From contig JAFAFF010000182.1 of the NCBI GenBank assembly GCA_023423605.1, positions 1 to 10,824 on the forward strand: 10,824 nt of DNA, given 5' to 3'. The notes beneath the pieces were generated by a model. It was not told the origin of the DNA and did not search any database. It worked only from the letters and a program-made list of their open reading frames with translations. Source of the stretch: Pseudomonadota bacterium. GTDB lineage: Bacteria; Pseudomonadota; Gammaproteobacteria; Xanthomonadales; Xanthomonadaceae. The position numbers were made by a program, and so were the translations under genes. Below are positions 6,695-10,824 of the stretch, one piece after another (within the stretch, counting starts at the first letter, position 1; every line of letters begins with the position of its first letter).

Positions 6695-7495
6695 ATGAAG
6701 AAGAAGACGTTCCTGCCTCGCGCCGTGCCGATGCTGTCCGTCCTGCTCTGCCTGGCGCTGCCTGCGGCCGCCCGGCAGGACCCCGCCGTTGCACCGGACG
6801 CACCCGCACCGCCGCCGGCACTGGCGGCGATGGCATGGGAGCCGCCTGCCCTGGAGCCCTTCACCGCCACCTACCAGGCGTTCTACAAGGGCAAGGAAGC
6901 GGGTGACGCCACCATGCGCGTCACCCATGCCGGTGGCACGCAGTGGCGGATCGACATGCAGGTGATCGGCCGCCGCGGCTTCGCCAGCGTGCTGGGCCTG
7001 AACCTGGAACAGAGCACGGTGTTCGACAACCGCGATGGCCAGTACGTACCGCTGAGCCAGAGCACGGTGCGCAAGGGTCTGTTCCTGGGCAAGAAGGTCA
7101 CCGGCACCTATGACTGGCAGGCCGGCACCGCGCAATGGAAGGGCGACCTGAAGAAGCAGCGCACGCTGCCCATTCCGCTGCAGCCCGGCGACCAGAGCGC
7201 GCTGCTGCTGAACCTGGCCATCATGCGCGACGCACGCCCCGGCAGCGCGCTGCATTACCGCTATGTCGATGTCGGCCGGGTGCGCCAGCACGATTACCAG
7301 GCCGCTCCGCAGACCGAGAACGTGCAGGTCGGCGAGCTGTCCTACAACGCATTGCGCGTCTACCGGAGCAACGGCGGCAACGACGAAACCACCCTCTGGA
7401 TCGCCAACGGCGTGCCGACGCCGGTGCGTATCCTGCAACGCGAAGATGGCGAAGATCGCATCGACCTGCGCCTGATCGAATACCAAGGAGTCTGA
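6695..7495 (+). CDS. Exported DUF3108 domain protein, first paralogue
   Basis: 266 residues beginning MKKK with a hydrophobic core (MLSVLLCLALPAAA, about 13-26), a signal peptide for the periplasm. A proline/alanine-rich linker (about 30-50) precedes the DUF3108 body. Recurrent blocks shared with the next gene are QSTVFDNRDGQYVPLS, YDWQAGTAQWKGDLK, GDQSALLLNLAIMRD, YRYVDVGRVR and PVRILQREDGEDRIDLRL. The fold is expected to be beta-rich; its function is not established. It follows purN by 67 bases with a pyrimidine-rich spacer and no good Shine-Dalgarno. Its stop is two bases from the next start codon, so the two are co-translated. Confidence 0.85.
   Translation: MKKKTFLPRAVPMLSVLLCLALPAAARQDPAVAPDAPAPPPALAAMAWEPPALEPFTATYQAFYKGKEAGDATMRVTHAGGTQWRIDMQVIGRRGFASVLGLNLEQSTVFDNRDGQYVPLSQSTVRKGLFLGKKVTGTYDWQAGTAQWKGDLKKQRTLPIPLQPGDQSALLLNLAIMRDARPGSALHYRYVDVGRVRQHDYQAAPQTENVQVGELSYNALRVYRSNGGNDETTLWIANGVPTPVRILQREDGEDRIDLRLIEYQGV
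7485..7490 (+). promoter_or_regulatory. Strong ribosome binding site for second DUF3108 gene
   Basis: AAGGAG lies inside the last codons of the first DUF3108 gene, seven bases before the ATG at 7498. It fixes the start of the second paralogue and is one of the clearest Shine-Dalgarno sequences in the window. Confidence 0.85.
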
Positions 7496-7497
7496 CC

Positions 7498-8181
7498 ATG
7501 ACCACATTCCAACGCCCGTTGACCTGGATCGCCGCTGCCGCGCTGTCGGTCGCCAGCCTGCCGGCCATGGCCCTGCAGCCGTTCAAGGCCGATTACCTGG
7601 CCAGCTACATGGGCATGCAGGCCAACGGCACCATGACCCTGGCCAGCGAAGGCAGCGGCAAGTGGCGCTACAGCCTGAAAGTGAAGAACCAGCTGGCCGA
7701 CCTGAGCCAGAGCACCGTGTTCGAGGAAGCCGACGGCCGCCTGCGGCCGCTGAGCAGCCAGGACAGCTCGGTGCTGCTGGTGAAGAAGCGCAACGTACAG
7801 GCCAACTACAACTGGACCAGCAAGCAGGCCACCTGGAAGGGCGACATCAAGCCCGATCGCGCCGGTCCGGTGGCGCTGAAGGCGGGCGACATGGATGCGC
7901 TGCTGATCAACCTGGCCATCGCCCGCGACCTGGCAGCCGGCAAGCCGCTGAGTTACCGCATGGTCGACGAGGGCCGCGTCAAGCCGATGACCTACAAGGT
8001 GGTGGGCAAGGAGGCGGTGACCGTGAGCGGCAAGCGCTACGAGGCGACGAAGGTATCGCGCGTGGACGGCAACAAGGAACTGATCGCGTGGATCGTGCCG
8101 GAATTCCCGGTGCCGGCGCGCCTGCTGCAGCGTGAAAGCGGCAAGGACGCGCTGGACCTGACCATCAAGGCCGTGAACTGA
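7498..8181 (+). CDS. Exported DUF3108 domain protein, second paralogue
   Basis: 227 residues with a signal peptide (TWIAAAALSVASLPAMA, predicted cleavage before LQPF). The mature protein aligns along its length with the preceding gene: FKADYLASYMGMQANG, QSTVFEEADGRLRPLS, YNWTSKQATWKGDIK, GDMDALLINLAIARD, LSYRMVDEGRVK and PARLLQRESGKDALDL. It lacks the proline/alanine linker of its neighbour. The frame is open upstream into the first gene, but the AAGGAG site and the signal peptide place the true start at 7498. No enzyme motif or lipobox is visible. The tandem pair probably arose by duplication and divergence. A REP hairpin follows 14 bases after the stop. Confidence 0.85.
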   Translation: MTTFQRPLTWIAAAALSVASLPAMALQPFKADYLASYMGMQANGTMTLASEGSGKWRYSLKVKNQLADLSQSTVFEEADGRLRPLSSQDSSVLLVKKRNVQANYNWTSKQATWKGDIKPDRAGPVALKAGDMDALLINLAIARDLAAGKPLSYRMVDEGRVKPMTYKVVGKEAVTVSGKRYEATKVSRVDGNKELIAWIVPEFPVPARLLQRESGKDALDLTIKAVN

Positions 8182-8195
8182 TCCGGGCTTTCGCC

Positions 8196-8218
8196 AGCCG
8201 GGCAGAGCGCGGCTCTAC
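8196..8218 (-). repeat. SMAG-like REP hairpin after DUF3108 pair
   Basis: On the minus strand, GTAG (8218-8215) leads into AGCCGCGC-TCT-GCCCGGCT, an 8-bp stem with one mismatch. The hairpin differs by one base from the REP at 1711-1729 and lies on the same strand. The GTAG head and GC-rich stem are characteristic of Stenotrophomonas SMAG repeats. Position just after the stop of the second DUF3108 gene suggests a role at the 3' end of that transcript. Confidence 0.65.
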
Positions 8219-8233
8219 GGGGGTGCGGTGGGG

Positions 8234-8287
8234 GTGACAGGATGCCGGTGGGTGACAGGATGGAGGTGAGTGACAGGGTGGCGGTGG
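8234..8287 (-). repeat. Three 18-base tandem units left of palindrome B
   Basis: Three contiguous 18-base units (8234-8251, 8252-8269, 8270-8287) have the plus-strand form GTGACAGGRTGNNGGTGR. A fourth, decayed unit lies to the left. On the minus strand each reads CCACC...TGTCAC and follows outward from palindrome B, in the same phase as the tail of copy A. No coding frame with a credible start uses them. Confidence 0.8.
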
Positions 8288-8308
8288 GTGACGACCGTTG
8301 GTCGTCAC
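8288..8308 (-). repeat. GTGACGACC palindrome, copy B
   Basis: Perfect 9-bp arms around the loop GTT; on the minus strand it is identical to copies A and C with loop AAC. It faces copy C across 20 bases (8309-8328), so the two outward tails point in opposite directions. Confidence 0.85.
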
Positions 8309-8328
8309 GCTCCTGACTGCAAAACCAG

Positions 8329-8349
8329 GTGACGACCAACGGTCGTCAC
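8329..8349 (+). repeat. GTGACGACC palindrome, copy C
   Basis: Identical to copy A over all 21 bases, including the loop AAC, and the reverse complement of copy B. Together B and C could also pair with each other to make a longer 21-bp stem over a 20-base loop, as an alternative to two small hairpins. Confidence 0.85.
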
Positions 8350-8406
8350 CCACCATTTGTTACTTCACCCACCATTTGTTACTTCACCCACCGCCTGTTC
8401 CCTCAC
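8350..8406 (+). repeat. Three 19-base tandem units right of palindrome C
   Basis: Two identical units, CCACCATTTGTTACTTCAC (8350-8368, 8369-8387), are followed by a diverged third (8388-8406) and the first bases of a fourth. The unit shares its CCACC head and TCAC tail with the 18-base units beside copies A and B but has a different middle and is one base longer. Confidence 0.85.
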
Positions 8407-8409
8407 CCA

Positions 8410-8430
8410 CCTGCCCCGCCCCCCGGCAGG
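8410..8430 (-). terminator. Weak hairpin directly after EF-hand gene stop
   Basis: CCTGCC and GGCAGG (8410-8415, 8425-8430) can pair across a C-rich 9-base loop, immediately downstream of the minus-strand stop at 8431. There is no T-tract, so intrinsic termination is doubtful; it may be only a 3' end hairpin. Confidence 0.25.
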
Positions 8431-10001
<1,571 letters not shown>

Positions 10002-10019
10002 TCAGGGTCTTTTCGCAGT

Positions 10020-10250
10020 TCAGCCGGCTTCGGCCGGGGTCACGGTCTTCAGCGCCAGCGCGTGGATCGCGCCGCCCATCAGATCGCCGAGGGTGGCATA
10101 CACCAGGCGGTGGCGGGCCAGTGGCAGCTTGCCGGCGAAGGCTTCACAGACCACGGTCGCTTCGAAATGCACGCCATCGTCGCCGCGCACGTCGGCACGC
10201 GCGCCGGGCAGGCCGGTTTCGATCAGGTTGCGGATGGTGTCAGCGTCCAA
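10020..10250 (-). CDS. ibaG: BolA family protein IbaG
   Basis: 76 residues, the size of a compact BolA protein. The body HFEATVVCEAFAGKLPLARHRLVYATLGDLMGGAIHALALKT covers the BolA fold, with the near-invariant C-terminal His63 in IHALALKT that helps bind a shared iron-sulfur cluster with monothiol glutaredoxins. Cys35 and His28/His47 are also present. Position just before murA is the hallmark of IbaG, linked in E. coli to acid stress and in Vibrio to envelope shape. The start is TTG at 10250: an in-frame stop lies 12 bases upstream, so no longer form is possible, and AGGAAAG sits four bases before it. A weak start codon may limit its level. Confidence 0.9.
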   Translation of the reverse strand: MDADTIRNLIETGLPGARADVRGDDGVHFEATVVCEAFAGKLPLARHRLVYATLGDLMGGAIHALALKTVTPAEAG

Positions 10251-10254
10251 CGGG

Positions 10255-10261
10255 CTTTCCT
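10255..10261 (-). promoter_or_regulatory. Ribosome binding site that fixes the TTG start of ibaG
   Basis: AGGAAAG on the minus strand lies four bases before TTG (10250-10248). With an in-frame TAG only 12 bases upstream of the TTG, this site supports the non-ATG start. Confidence 0.65.
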
Positions 10262-10263
10262 AA

Positions 10264-10269
10264 TAAAAT
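10264..10269 (+). promoter_or_regulatory. Candidate -10 box for kdsD
   Basis: TAAAAT, within TAATAAAAT, resembles a sigma-70 -10 and the box upstream of purM. Transcription would begin near 10276, before the ATG at 10304. The region is strikingly AT-rich for this genome. No clear -35 was found at the proper distance inside the start of ibaG. Confidence 0.45.
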
Positions 10270-10277
10270 GTCGGCAC

Positions 10278-10283
10278 ATTCTA
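10278..10283 (-). promoter_or_regulatory. Candidate -10 box for ibaG-murA operon
   Basis: TAGAAT on the minus strand is a five-of-six match to TATAAT. Transcription would start near 10271, about 20 bases before the ibaG start. It lies only eight bases from the opposing kdsD -10, so polymerase could hardly occupy both at once. Confidence 0.45.
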
Positions 10284-10303
10284 CTCCGCTGCGTGGCGCC
10301 CGC

Positions 10304-10824
10304 ATGGCCGATCCCAACCTGTCTTCCCCTCCTGCCGGCGCGCCCGGCCAGGCAGCGGCCCTGATCGCCAGCGGCAAGCGCGTGTTCGAGATCGAACGGC
10401 AGGCCCTGGATGCGGTGGCCGCACGGCTGGCCGAACCCTTCCAGCAGGCCTGCCAGCACATCCTGGCCAGCCGCGGCCGGGTGGTGGCCACCGGTATGGG
10501 CAAATCCGGGCATGTGGCGCGCAAGATCGCCGCCACCCTGGCGTCCACCGGCACCCCGGCGTTCTATGTGCACCCCGGCGAAGCCGGCCACGGCGACCTG
10601 GGCATGATCACCGAAGCCGACGTGGTGCTGGCGCTGTCCTATTCCGGCGAATCGGACGAAGTGCTGACGCTGCTGCCGGTGCTGAAGCGCCAGGGCAACG
10701 TGCTGATCTCCATGACCGGCCGGCCGCAGTCCAGCCTGGCCACCGCTGCCGACGTGCACCTGGACGTCAGCGTGCCGGCCGAAGCGTGCCCGCTGGCGCT
10801 GGCGCCGACCTCCAGCACCACTGC
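10304..10824 (+). CDS. kdsD: D-arabinose 5-phosphate isomerase (KdsD), N-terminal part, cut by window end
   Basis: The first 173 codons of a KpsF/GutQ-type sugar isomerase; the frame runs off the right edge. It contains the SIS domain: RVVATGMGKSGHVARKIAAT (59-78), FYVHPGEAGHGDLGMI (87-102), ALSYSGESDEVL (110-121) and EACPLALAPTSSTT (160-173). The conserved Lys, His and Glu positions of arabinose-5-phosphate isomerases are present. The enzyme converts ribulose-5-phosphate to arabinose-5-phosphate for Kdo and hence lipid A-core synthesis. The C-terminal CBS domains would lie outside the window. ATG 10304 is chosen because the in-frame ATG at 10268 lies within the likely -10 box; that start would add 12 residues. 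In relatives kdsC and lptC-lptA-lptB follow. Confidence 0.93.
   Translation, partial: MADPNLSSPPAGAPGQAAALIASGKRVFEIERQALDAVAARLAEPFQQACQHILASRGRVVATGMGKSGHVARKIAATLASTGTPAFYVHPGEAGHGDLGMITEADVVLALSYSGESDEVLTLLPVLKRQGNVLISMTGRPQSSLATAADVHLDVSVPAEACPLALAPTSSTT

Noticed and set aside
8234..8406. CRISPR-like array of short direct repeats
   Set aside because: Units of 18-19 bases are contiguous with no unique spacers, change sequence on the two sides of a palindrome pair, and no cas gene is near.
10268..10303. In-frame ATG at 10268 as kdsD start
   Set aside because: It overlaps the probable -10 box and lies upstream of the inferred transcript start; kept only as an alternative.

Overview
The window is a stretch of ordinary chromosome from a high-GC gammaproteobacterium. 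It is most likely a Xanthomonadaceae member close to Stenotrophomonas. Three things point there: the gene order (amgK-murU; DUF2066-perM-hda divergent from purM-purN; two DUF3108 genes; an EF-hand gene with murA and ibaG; kdsD), the strongly GC-biased third codon positions, and REP hairpins tagged GTAG/GTAC of the type described in S. maltophilia as SMAG. The species is an inference; no rRNA or other typing marker is present.

Layout. 1-1170 (+): the 3' part of amgK and all of murU, coupled by ATGA, form the peptidoglycan-recycling bypass that makes UDP-MurNAc. 1171-1765: a 595-base gene-free gap between convergent murU and hda, filled with structured repeats. 1766-4778 (-): a three-gene operon, DUF2066 exported protein, perM (AI-2E family) and hda, with every junction a 4-base overlap. 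4876-8181 (+): purM and purN (purine synthesis), then two paralogous exported DUF3108 proteins. 8182-8430: a second gap between convergent genes, again packed with repeats. 8431-10250 (-): ibaG (BolA family), murA and a small membrane-anchored EF-hand protein coupled to murA. 10304-end (+): the start of kdsD (arabinose-5-phosphate isomerase), which opens the Kdo/LPS-export cluster in relatives.

The functional theme is cell-envelope precursor supply (AmgK/MurU/MurA for peptidoglycan, KdsD for LPS) next to replication control (Hda) and purine synthesis.

The unusual content is in the two convergent gaps. The first holds two 108-base elements in opposite orientation. They share a 56-base core (51/56 identical), but each is closed by a 26-bp stem of almost unrelated sequence, and nearly all imperfect pairs become G-U wobbles when both are read in the same sense. 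This is what a dispersed structured RNA family looks like. Both gaps also carry a second family: a 21-base palindrome followed outward by 18-19-base tandem units. Both contain nearly identical REP hairpins. No CRISPR array, insertion sequence, tRNA or rRNA was seen.
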